A stretch of DNA of 21,184 bases from a virus, in the IMG/VR virus record IMGVR_UViG_3300042444_000709, positions 1 through 21,184 of that record. One strand, given 5' to 3'. Under the pieces are notes generated by a model. It was given only the letters and a program-made list of their open reading frames with translations. It did not search any database and was not told the DNA's origin. Both the position numbers and the translations under genes were made by a program. This document shows positions 1 through 5,210 of this stretch, piece after piece. Position 1 is the stretch's first letter, and the number at the start of each line of letters is the position of its first letter.

Positions 1-144
1 TTCGTTGTTGTACTCAATGATGGCGTTGGGCGGCGACGTGACAACCTGCACCGGCACCATGCGGATGCCCTGGCGGACCAGCGGCTCGGGTGCGGTCTGG
101 CACCCGGTGAGCGCTGCGGCGAGGAGGATGGCGAGCGGTTTCAT
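1..144 (-). CDS. Small lipoprotein, N-terminal part (cut by window edge)
   Basis: Reading from an ATG at 144 leftwards gives 48 open codons with no stop before the window edge. The first 15 residues are a lipoprotein signal: MKPLAILLAAALTGC, with a lipobox (ALTGC) and a lipidatable Cys15. The protein should therefore be exported and anchored in a membrane. The visible mature part includes VVTSPPNAIIEYNNE, which loosely resembles PEGA-type surface repeats; that is a guess. The start overlaps the stop of the upstream gene (ATGA at 141-144), so it is the last visible member of the minus-strand operon. Phage lipoproteins are often lysogenic-conversion or superinfection-exclusion products, or Rz1-like spanins; the fragment does not allow a choice. 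Confidence 0.6.
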   Translation of the reverse strand, partial: MKPLAILLAAALTGCQTAPEPLVRQGIRMVPVQVVTSPPNAIIEYNNE

Positions 145-317
145 TCGGCTTCCTCGATGGGTAGCTGGAGCTGCGGATCGGCGGCTTCTTTGCGGGCCAA
201 TTGAACCGTGTGAGCGTGCCGGATGACAAGCTCGGTGAGCTTGAGAGCGGCAGCGATGTCGTAGTCGTGCTGCTCGTTGAATGTGGCGGCAGACTGGGCG
301 ATGGTGTTGATGTTCAT
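141..317 (-). CDS. Hypothetical protein, 58 aa
   Basis: The start ATG at 317 lies one base after the upstream gene's stop (TAA at 319-321). The same TAACATG arrangement occurs at the upstream junction, which supports this start over a longer one at 386. The product begins MNINTIAQSAATFNEQHDYD and is a mostly helical, soluble protein with an acidic end (PIEEAE). No family is recognised. It is a member of the leftward small-gene operon and its 3' end overlaps the lipoprotein start by four bases. Confidence 0.6.
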   Translation of the reverse strand: MNINTIAQSAATFNEQHDYDIAAALKLTELVIRHAHTVQLARKEAADPQLQLPIEEAE

Positions 318-318
318 G

Positions 319-561
319 TTAGGCAGATTCAAGTTGCGAGATGTGCAACTCAGCGGCGGCAACAGCGGCCGATCCGGCACTTGCAAAGCGCACAGGCATC
401 GGAGTGTTTGAGGAATGCGTCCAAGTGAACTCTGGCGGGTAGCTGAGAGTGTCCGTGCGGACGATTATGTAGGGGCGCTTGCCGCCGTGGCGGTGAATAG
501 CAACCGCTAGATTGCTTCCCTCAATGCGGTGCATGATTTGGTGTGTGGTGCGCGTGGTCAT
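319..561 (-). CDS. Hypothetical protein, 80 aa
   Basis: The start ATG at 561 lies one base after the stop of the upstream gene (TAA at 563-565), so translation is probably coupled. A longer reading from 657 would run deep into the neighbour and is not favoured. The protein contains an IVRTDTLSYPPEFTWTHSSN core and a helical C-terminus (SAAVAAAELHISQLESA). It is similar in style to small accessory phage proteins of unknown function; no family is recognised. Confidence 0.6.
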   Translation of the reverse strand: MTTRTTHQIMHRIEGSNLAVAIHRHGGKRPYIIVRTDTLSYPPEFTWTHSSNTPMPVRFASAGSAAVAAAELHISQLESA

Positions 562-562
562 G

Positions 563-892
563 TTAGGCGCGCCCTTCCGCTTTTGAAATTGCCGACCAAA
601 GCGCGCGCAACGCCAGAGAGGCAGAAGAACCAACCCCAAGGGCAAGCAGTTCTTCATTCGCTAAACGCGCGGCATTGAGAAGCTCTGGAGCGGCTGCAAT
701 CAAGTGAGCGTTTGCTTTGGCGCTTTCGTGTTGCGTTGGAATGCTACAAATCATGCCTGTCGCAACGGCCTCGGAGTAGACGCCGCAGGGTTTGGGGTCA
801 TTTTCACCGCATCTGGCAATCGCCCAAGGGCCATGAGTGTGCTGCGCAGCCGTGGTGTCCGCTGCGCCCGTTGTGGTGTGTTGTGTTGTCAT
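563..892 (-). CDS. Small phage protein of the 'HGPW...AHLIAAAPELL' type
   Basis: About 109 aa from ATG 892. An in-frame ATG at 916 would add eight residues, but it lies inside a TTGGCAT box of the 909-970 repeat array, so 892 is preferred. The pattern HGPWAIARCGEN near the N-terminus, followed by SAKANAHLIAAAPELLNAARLANEELL, is a layout I recall from many short phage proteins of unknown function, often found in early or accessory regions. No catalytic motif is visible. It is the first gene of the leftward trio that follows the regulator gene, with the phased box array directly upstream. Confidence 0.65.
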   Translation of the reverse strand: MTTQHTTTGAADTTAAQHTHGPWAIARCGENDPKPCGVYSEAVATGMICSIPTQHESAKANAHLIAAAPELLNAARLANEELLALGVGSSASLALRALWSAISKAEGRA

Positions 893-908
893 GTGGTGTG
901 TAGATGCT

Positions 909-970
909 GTTGGCATCTGTCAGCACTATATGGCATCTGTTGGCATCTGCAAGCAATATTTGCATCTGGT
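909..970. repeat. Phased TTGGCATCTG box array (left)
   Basis: The 10-mer TGGCATCTGT/C occurs at 911-920, 931-940 and 941-950, and a degenerate TGCATCTGGT lies at 961. All four begin at multiples of 10 bp from each other (20, 10, 20), that is, on the same face of the helix. The array lies between the regulator's stop (997) and the start of the next leftward gene (892 or 916). It matches the boxes upstream of the regulator, so it is a likely operator for the 892 gene and its followers. Confidence 0.6.
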
Positions 971-996
971 GTAAAATAGTTGCTTCCCTCTGTAGA

Positions 997-1263
997 TCAG
1001 CGGGTTACTTGCAGCGCTTTTTCCATCCTGTCGGCCATGCCGCCGACATTGCGCAGGATCATCGCCCGGAATTGCTCGGTGAGCGGACCTTGAAAAGCGT
1101 CCTCCAAGTCCATGTAAAACTCGAGCGCCACGGCGACATACTTGGCGGCCTTGTGGTCTGCGGCCGCAGCCCGCCGGTGCATGCGGTCATGCAAGTCGGT
1201 GCTAAGGTTGGCGAAGACGCCCTTGCGGGTGTCTTCTTTGTATCTTGGCTTCTTGGTGCTCAT
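997..1263 (-). CDS. Ribbon-helix-helix-like DNA-binding regulator
   Basis: 88 aa from ATG 1263; a longer reading to 1302 would run into the box array. A basic N-terminus (MSTKKPRYKEDTRKG) leads to a short strand VFANLS (16-21), a helix TDLHDRMHRRAAAADH and a second helix KAAKYVAVALEFYMDLEDA (39-55). This order is expected of Arc/CopG-type proteins, which bind DNA as dimers through a beta-ribbon and often bind tandem short repeats co-operatively. The C-terminal third (61-88) is helical. The gene is flanked on both sides by 10-bp-phased TTGGCAT boxes, which suggests autoregulation. The family call rests on secondary-structure pattern only; another small regulator fold is possible. Confidence 0.55.
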   Translation of the reverse strand: MSTKKPRYKEDTRKGVFANLSTDLHDRMHRRAAAADHKAAKYVAVALEFYMDLEDAFQGPLTEQFRAMILRNVGGMADRMEKALQVTR

Positions 1264-1274
1264 AGGTGCTGCTG

Positions 1275-1460
1275 TTTGCCAATAGACTCCAACGGATGCC
1301 AACGGATGTCAAATAGGGTCTTCGCCCCATGCCAAGGAATGCCAAAAATAATTCTTGCAGTGTTGGCAGTCTTTGGCATTATTTGGCTTTCCGATGCACG
1401 CCCACTTCGTGAATCAAGTCGCCCAAAAGGGTTTACCCACGTTGCCAAGGAATGCCAAGG
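1275..1460. promoter_or_regulatory. Divergent control region with phased GCCAA/TTGGC boxes
   Basis: The 208 bp between the leftward regulator (start 1263) and the rightward HTH gene (start 1472) hold GCCAA-type boxes at 1278, 1288 (TCCAA), 1298, 1308 (GTCAA), 1331, 1341, 1444 and 1454. Reverse TTGGC boxes lie at 1363, 1373 and 1383. Within each cluster the step is exactly 10 bp, and the extended form approximates GGAATGCCAA. The inverted cluster in the middle separates the two outward clusters. TTGGCA/TTGACA-like boxes could double as -35 elements (a TTGACA is at 1312-1307 on the minus strand), so binding would compete with polymerase. No confident -10 was found. Confidence 0.65.
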
Positions 1461-1471
1461 ACTGCCTTTCT

Positions 1472-1663
1472 ATGACAAACACCACACCACAACTGCTCAC
1501 GATCCGCGATGCGGCGAACGCCCTCCGGGTGAGCTATGCACAGACCCGCCTCTGGGTCTTAGAAGGCCGGCTGCCGTCGATTGCCCTTGGGCAACGCACA
1601 CGCCGGATTCCCGCACAGCAACTCGCGAAGTTCATCGCGAACAACACGACGGGAGGAAACTAA
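1472..1663 (+). CDS. Excisionase-like helix-turn-helix protein
   Basis: 63 aa from ATG 1472. The sequence LLTIRDAANALRVSYAQTRLWVLEGRLPSIAL followed by GQRTRRIPAQQLAKFI is the classic MerR/excisionase-type small HTH (helix_turn_helix_17) layout: recognition helix, then a short wing (G.RTRRI) and a final helix. Such proteins act as phage excisionases or early transcription switches. The start has no clear Shine-Dalgarno and is the first rightward gene beyond the control region, suggesting a short or leaderless mRNA. With no integrase in view, a regulatory role in the divergent switch is more likely than excision. Confidence 0.75.
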   Translation: MTNTTPQLLTIRDAANALRVSYAQTRLWVLEGRLPSIALGQRTRRIPAQQLAKFIANNTTGGN

Positions 1664-1783
1664 ATGAGCGCGCTCGAAGTTCTCTCCTACCTGACAGACA
1701 CCACGTTCACCACGGTTGTCTTGCTGACCATCGGCACGTTCGCTGCGTTGCAATTCATCAACAAGATCGGAGGCGCCAAGTGA
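1664..1783 (+). CDS. Small single-span membrane protein, 39 aa
   Basis: ATG 1664 directly follows the HTH stop (TAA 1661-1663), with GGGAGGAAAC just upstream as ribosome site. The sequence has an acidic N-terminus and one hydrophobic segment of about 18 residues (TTVVLLTIGTFAALQFI), then NKIGGAK. It is a one-pass membrane peptide of unknown role; such phage peptides may act in exclusion or lysis. The stop overlaps the next start (GTGA). Confidence 0.6.
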   Translation: MSALEVLSYLTDTTFTTVVLLTIGTFAALQFINKIGGAK

Positions 1784-2073
1784 TCGACCTCAACATCGAC
1801 CGGCCGTATCACCCGGAAGCGCTCTGCGAATGCGGGGATGCCGAATGCCTCGGACCCGCGGACGCTGTCATTCCGGTGGTTGAAGCGCTGGCTGCCACGC
1901 TGCCGCAGTTGCAGTCGCCGATGCTCAAGCTGATCAAGGAGCGGAACGAGGCGCGCGAGCTGGTCAAGCGGATGCACGCTGCGGTCAATGTTGATTCGGT
2001 CGGCGAGGAGTACTACTCGGCGATGCTGGAAGCACACCGCGCGATCATTGCTTGGAAGGGTGGTGCGAAGTGA
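1780..2073 (+). CDS. Hypothetical protein, 97 aa
   Basis: It starts at GTG 1780 inside GTGA, which also ends the previous gene. A far longer open reading to 904 exists in this frame but would run through the control region and antisense to the regulator, so it is rejected. The product begins MIDLNIDRPYHPEALCECGDAEC, with a CxCxxxxC cluster (residues 16-22) that might bind metal. A helical, charged remainder follows (LIKERNEARELVKRMHAAV). No family is recognised. Confidence 0.6.
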   Translation: MIDLNIDRPYHPEALCECGDAECLGPADAVIPVVEALAATLPQLQSPMLKLIKERNEARELVKRMHAAVNVDSVGEEYYSAMLEAHRAIIAWKGGAK

Positions 2074-2273
2074 GCCAGTCGGTCCGCATCCCCAATCGCT
2101 TTGCCATGGAGCAAACCGGCGCCAAGCGCAAGGTCACCAAGAACGCGCTGATGGATCGCCCAGCTACGCGCAAAGACTCCGGCACCAAAGACACCGCCTT
2201 CCGCGGGCGCCGCAAGGCCAAGCGGGTGCGTGCGCGCAAGGCACAGCGTCAAGCGAGGAGGGTGCAACGATGA
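2070..2273 (+). CDS. Very basic small protein, 67 aa
   Basis: GTG 2070 overlaps the previous stop (GTGA). About one third of the residues are Arg or Lys (23 of 67), concentrated in the C-terminal half (RRKAKRVRARKAQRQARR), so nucleic-acid binding is plausible. No fold or family is recognised. It is part of the tightly overlapping early operon; its stop overlaps the ATG of the coiled-coil gene. Confidence 0.5.
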   Translation: MSQSVRIPNRFAMEQTGAKRKVTKNALMDRPATRKDSGTKDTAFRGRRKAKRVRARKAQRQARRVQR

Positions 2274-2509
2274 ACGAGCAAGACAAACGCATCGCCGAGC
2301 TGACAGAGCTGATCCGCTGCCTGCGCCTAGCGCGCGACAGCTACCGCTCCGAGACCTACGCACTGCGCGACCGCATCAGCGAGCTGGAGCAGACCAATGA
2401 TCAGCTCAACGACGACAACATGAACTTGGCCGCCATGCAGCGGTCGGCCTACGCGCGGATGTTTGAGATGCAGCGGGTGGAACGTGAGCGATTGGAGGTT
2501 GCAGCGTGA
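2270..2509 (+). CDS. Coiled-coil protein, 79 aa
   Basis: ATG 2270 overlaps the upstream stop (ATGA) and is preceded by a strong GCGAGGAGGG ribosome site. Heptad-like spacing of L/I residues (IAELTELIRCLRLARD, then ALRDRISELEQTNDQLNDDN) over most of the length predicts a coiled coil, probably dimeric. There are no catalytic residues. Such proteins in early phage operons are usually of unknown function. A similar coiled-coil protein is encoded at 8172-8423. Confidence 0.6.
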   Translation: MNEQDKRIAELTELIRCLRLARDSYRSETYALRDRISELEQTNDQLNDDNMNLAAMQRSAYARMFEMQRVERERLEVAA

Positions 2510-2880
2510 TTAAGCGTCATCCTTGCTGGGCAATTTGGAAGGGCATGAAGCAACGCTGCGACAATGCAAATCGCAAAGACTTCGCCTATTACGGCGGCCG
2601 AGGAATTGGCTACGACCCCAAGTGGTCAACGCTCGCCGGGTTCCTTCAAGACATGGGCGAGCGCCCATCTCTCAGCCACACGCTGGATCGCATCGATGTC
2701 AACGCTGGCTACAGCAAGGCGAACTGCCGCTGGGCCACGCGCAAAGAGCAATCACGCAACCAGCGCAACAACATCATCGTAGACGGCCGCCTCCTCGTTG
2801 AGCTGGCCGAAGAACAAAACGTCAGTCTGCGCGCCATGTATTCGCGCCATTACCGCGGAGGAAAACAATGTGGATACTAA
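2506..2880 (+). CDS. HNH-like small phage endonuclease with C-terminal HTH
   Basis: 124 aa from GTG 2506 (GTGA overlap). The pattern HPCWAIWKGMKQRCDN (5-20), YYGGRGI (28-34), an F/W-rich stretch, then TLDRIDVNAGYSKANCRWAT (59-78) is a signature I recall from a widespread phage family annotated as HNH or AP2-type endonucleases; the LDRID and NCRW blocks stand where catalytic and metal-binding residues lie. Residues 94-119 (RLLVELAEEQNVSLRAMYSRHYRGGK) look like an HTH that could guide DNA binding. The 3' end overlaps the methyltransferase start by 11 bases. It may be a free-standing homing nuclease; activity is not certain because a clear HNH histidine pair is not evident. Confidence 0.65.
   Translation: MIKRHPCWAIWKGMKQRCDNANRKDFAYYGGRGIGYDPKWSTLAGFLQDMGERPSLSHTLDRIDVNAGYSKANCRWATRKEQSRNQRNNIIVDGRLLVELAEEQNVSLRAMYSRHYRGGKQCGY
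2857..2872 (+). promoter_or_regulatory. Shared ribosome binding site for two overlapping starts
   Basis: GGAGGAAA at 2857-2864 precedes ATGTG at 2868-2872. The ATG (2868) opens the frame of the embedded repeat protein. The GTG (2870) opens the methyltransferase frame. Spacing is 5 nt to the ATG and 7 nt to the GTG, so a single ribosome site could serve either frame. It also lies inside the end of the HNH-like gene. Confidence 0.55.
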
Positions 2881-4451
2881 CACCATCAATCACGTCAGCC
2901 TTTGCAGCGGCTACGGGGGCATCGACCTCGGCCTCAAGCGAGCAATTGGCGAGCGCCTGCGCACAGTCGCTTTTGTGGAGGTCGAGTGCTTCGCCGCCTG
3001 CAACTTGGCAGCGAAGGCTGAAGCAAAACTCTTGGACAACGCACCTATCTGGAGCGATCTGCGAACCTTCCCTTGGGGAAAGTTTCACGGACTGGTGGAC
3101 ATCCTTTCTGGCGGCTATCCGTGCCAGCCATTCAGCGCCGCCGGCAAACGCCTCGGCGCCGAAGACCCAAGACACCTCTGGCCGCACATATCAGCCGGAA
3201 TTGCTGCAATGCGACCAGGTGCCTGTTTCTTTGAAAACGTCGAGGGACATATCAGCCTTGGGCTTCCCGACGTGCTGCAAGACTTGGCAGGAATGGGTTA
3301 CAGAACGACGTGGGGCATATTCAGCGCGTCTGAAGTTGGCGCGCCTCACCAGAGGAAAAGAGTCTTCATCTTGGCCCACGATCAGCGTCAACGAGTCGAA
3401 GAACTCGGTTGGCAAATCGCAGGAGCATCGCAATTCGATTCCGCTTGGAACGATGGCGGCGATGCAGTCTTGGCCGACACCGAACGCTCAAGTCTCGCAA
3501 GATGGCGAGTCGCCGGAGACATGGCTCAAGCGCAAGGAAGCGATGAAGGCCAAGGGCTACAACGGCAACGGATGCGGGACGCCGCTGACCATTGCGGTGC
3601 AACTCCATGGCCAAGCCGCCCCGGCGAGCAGCAGTTCGCTTGGGAGCCGCCAAGAGTTGTGGCCGACACCATCAGCGGACGGGGACTCTCGACCGGGAGC
3701 GAATGCCGATCCAGTGAAATGGCAGGAGATAGCCGATGCGAAGAAAGCGCAAGGCATCAACAAGCAGCTTTTCTTAACAACCAAGGTTGCGATGGAAGAG
3801 GCGAAGAAACAGGAACTCTGGTTGACACCAAAAGCCAACGAGTCGGACAGCGATCCGAACTTTGCGGCGAGGAATGCGGATCGCGGGGCGCATTGCCATG
3901 GGACGTTGAGCAGTCAGGCGAAGTCGGAGGAGTTTCCAACGCCTCGCACAACGGATTGGAAATCGACAGCGAATGCGCCATCCAACCCGCAGAGGGTCGA
4001 GGACGGAACGGCAACGCTGGGAGAGTTTGTTCACGCGAAGCAATGGGCAACGCCGAAAGCCAGCGACCCGCAGCACAGCGGGCCGAACATGAGGGACTCA
4101 GCGGGCAACTATGCGCTGCCAGCGCAGGTGACGAAATCATGGCTGACGCCCAAAGTTCCGAGCGGCGGATCACAAGCGGAGCGGACAACAGCAGGCGGCG
4201 GATTGCGGAAGTTGGAAGACCAGACGCAGACACCGACCGGCAAGCTCAACAGCCAATGGGTGACCCAGTTGATGGGACTGAGCTTGGGCTGGGTCTCGCC
4301 GAGTTGTCCGGCCTCAGTCATCAAGAACTGGCCGAGATTCGTGAGTGGATGGTCCGCTCTGACAATCGCACCGATGAGCTGCGACTCCTCGGCAATGGAG
4401 TTGTGCCTGCCACCGCAGAGCGAGCTTTCCGAGTTCTCGTTGGCGAGCTGA
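2868..4451 (+). CDS. Candidate overprinted protein with WPTP repeats, in an alternative frame of the methyltransferase
   Basis: 527 aa open from ATG 2868, two bases before the methyltransferase GTG, spanning nearly the whole gene in another frame. This product is not random: W-P-T-P-like motifs recur at 3372 (WPT), 3471, 3660, 3819 (WLTP), 3933 (FPTP), 4044 (WATP) and 4140 (WLTP). The stretches after the second and third align (W...A.KA.G.N......T..V). It ends with GKLNSQWVTQLMGLSLGWVS. I recall phage proteins with SLKTS, WPTP and LMGxPxGW motifs encoded with C5 methyltransferases, but that is memory, not a search. Translation is unproven; it may equally be a by-product of constraint on the methyltransferase. 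Confidence 0.4.
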   Translation: MWILTPSITSAFAAATGASTSASSEQLASACAQSLLWRSSASPPATWQRRLKQNSWTTHLSGAICEPSLGESFTDWWTSFLAAIRASHSAPPANASAPKTQDTSGRTYQPELLQCDQVPVSLKTSRDISALGFPTCCKTWQEWVTERRGAYSARLKLARLTRGKESSSWPTISVNESKNSVGKSQEHRNSIPLGTMAAMQSWPTPNAQVSQDGESPETWLKRKEAMKAKGYNGNGCGTPLTIAVQLHGQAAPASSSSLGSRQELWPTPSADGDSRPGANADPVKWQEIADAKKAQGINKQLFLTTKVAMEEAKKQELWLTPKANESDSDPNFAARNADRGAHCHGTLSSQAKSEEFPTPRTTDWKSTANAPSNPQRVEDGTATLGEFVHAKQWATPKASDPQHSGPNMRDSAGNYALPAQVTKSWLTPKVPSGGSQAERTTAGGGLRKLEDQTQTPTGKLNSQWVTQLMGLSLGWVSPSCPASVIKNWPRFVSGWSALTIAPMSCDSSAMELCLPPQSELSEFSLAS

Positions 4452-4468
4452 TGGAGCACCAGCCATGA
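2870..4468 (+). CDS. DNA (cytosine-5) methyltransferase
   Basis: Transfers a methyl group from S-adenosylmethionine to cytosine C5, presumably protecting phage DNA from host restriction. From GTG 2870 it is 532 aa. Motif I is SLCSGYGGIDLG (10-21). Motif IV is GGYPCQPFS with catalytic Cys85. Motif VI is FFENVEG with E122. Motif VIII is APHQRKRVF (158-166). Motif X is RLLGNGVVPATAERAF near 505-520. The region between VIII and X (about 170-500), where the target-recognition domain should lie, is long, polar and built around recurring VADT/VDT/SNA/GNA/ADA-type motifs. It is also open in another frame (see 2868-4451). An upstream start at 2798 would overlap the HNH-like gene far more, so GTG 2870 is preferred. 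Confidence 0.93.
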   Translation: MDTNTINHVSLCSGYGGIDLGLKRAIGERLRTVAFVEVECFAACNLAAKAEAKLLDNAPIWSDLRTFPWGKFHGLVDILSGGYPCQPFSAAGKRLGAEDPRHLWPHISAGIAAMRPGACFFENVEGHISLGLPDVLQDLAGMGYRTTWGIFSASEVGAPHQRKRVFILAHDQRQRVEELGWQIAGASQFDSAWNDGGDAVLADTERSSLARWRVAGDMAQAQGSDEGQGLQRQRMRDAADHCGATPWPSRPGEQQFAWEPPRVVADTISGRGLSTGSECRSSEMAGDSRCEESARHQQAAFLNNQGCDGRGEETGTLVDTKSQRVGQRSELCGEECGSRGALPWDVEQSGEVGGVSNASHNGLEIDSECAIQPAEGRGRNGNAGRVCSREAMGNAESQRPAAQRAEHEGLSGQLCAASAGDEIMADAQSSERRITSGADNSRRRIAEVGRPDADTDRQAQQPMGDPVDGTELGLGLAELSGLSHQELAEIREWMVRSDNRTDELRLLGNGVVPATAERAFRVLVGELMEHQP

Positions 4469-4614
4469 ACCACCGCACTATCGACAACATCAACTTCTGG
4501 AAGCTCGTCGCGCGCTATTGCGGCGCCCAGATCACGGACAACTACGGCACTTCGCCGTGCCTGCCTGCTGGCGCACTCCTTGAGGTCTGCCGGCGCCTCT
4601 TCGCCAAGAAATGA
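4465..4614 (+). CDS. Hypothetical protein, 49 aa
   Basis: ATG 4465 overlaps the methyltransferase stop (ATGA) and the stop at 4612-4614 overlaps the next ATG. The product starts MNHRTIDNINFWKLVARYCG, with three cysteines and a helical, basic end (EVCRRLFAKK). It is too short for a family call. Its place in an unbroken chain of four-base overlaps supports it being real. Confidence 0.5.
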   Translation: MNHRTIDNINFWKLVARYCGAQITDNYGTSPCLPAGALLEVCRRLFAKK

Positions 4615-4832
4615 TTAAGGCGACCGCCGCGACCATAGCCTGCCTGCTCTTCTCGGCCTGCGCTGGAGCGAGCTGGCGGGCCACCGCGCCGCACAACGCA
4701 CCGGCAGCTTGGGAGTACAACTACAAGCTCGAGGGCTGGTATTCGCTGCGGGACGGCTGGATGCGGCTGCGGGCGCCGAAGGGATTTGAGTGGGATGATT
4801 TGACGCAGAGTTACCGGGAGAGGTTGAGATGA
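4611..4832 (+). CDS. Small lipoprotein, 73 aa
   Basis: MIKATAATIACLLFSACAG is a lipoprotein signal with lipobox LFSAC (Cys17), so the mature protein of about 57 residues should be lipid-anchored. The mature part is rich in aromatic residues (WEYNYKLEGWYSLRDGWMRL). Start and stop both overlap neighbours (ATGA). Its place in the early operon, far from the late block, fits superinfection exclusion or conversion better than lysis, but that is inference. Confidence 0.6.
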   Translation: MIKATAATIACLLFSACAGASWRATAPHNAPAAWEYNYKLEGWYSLRDGWMRLRAPKGFEWDDLTQSYRERLR

Positions 4833-5209
4833 TCACTAACACGGTTAACCCCAAGACCGGCCTCCCGCGCTATCCTGCGGCGCTGTGCTATTGGAATGTC
4901 GGCGGCAGGCGCTGGTTCTTCCAAAGCCGGGAGCCGAAGCTGTCCGCACTGCTGCGCACGATCAAGGGCGCGCGGCCCTATCTCCGGTCTTGGCAGGGCG
5001 GACATCTGACTGCCTGGGCTATGGATTGCACGGCGACCAAGGCCAGAAGCGTAGTGCGGAGTCTGACCCGTGCGCTTAACGAGATCTCAGCCCATAGCAA
5101 GGGCGCTAAAATCGCGCAGGAGCCGCTTTTATTGAGCGGGCGTGAAGGTGGCGAGAACGACCCAAATTGGGTGCGGCCAGCAGTGCTGCGTGGAGATGCG
5201 GAGGAATAG
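4829..5209 (+). CDS. Hypothetical protein, 126 aa
   Basis: ATG 4829 overlaps the lipoprotein stop, and GGGAGAGG upstream is a good ribosome site. Begins MITNTVNPKTGLPRYPAALC. Aromatic and basic N-terminal half (WNVGGRRWFFQSREPKLSALLRTIKGARPYLRSW), then a helix with ATKARSVVRSLTRALNEIS. It ends acidic. No family is recognised. The stop (TAG 5207-5209) is one base before the next ATG. Confidence 0.55.
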   Translation: MITNTVNPKTGLPRYPAALCYWNVGGRRWFFQSREPKLSALLRTIKGARPYLRSWQGGHLTAWAMDCTATKARSVVRSLTRALNEISAHSKGAKIAQEPLLLSGREGGENDPNWVRPAVLRGDAEE

Positions 5210-5210
5210 C

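Noticed and set aside
904-1779. Open reading extending the 1780-2073 gene 292 codons upstream
   Set aside because: It runs through the box arrays and antisense to the regulator, with no family sense; the GTGA overlap start at 1780 fits the operon.
2798-2869. Upstream methyltransferase start at ATG 2798
   Set aside because: It would overlap the HNH-like gene by over 80 bases and lacks a ribosome site; the GTG at 2870 has GGAGGAAA at good spacing.
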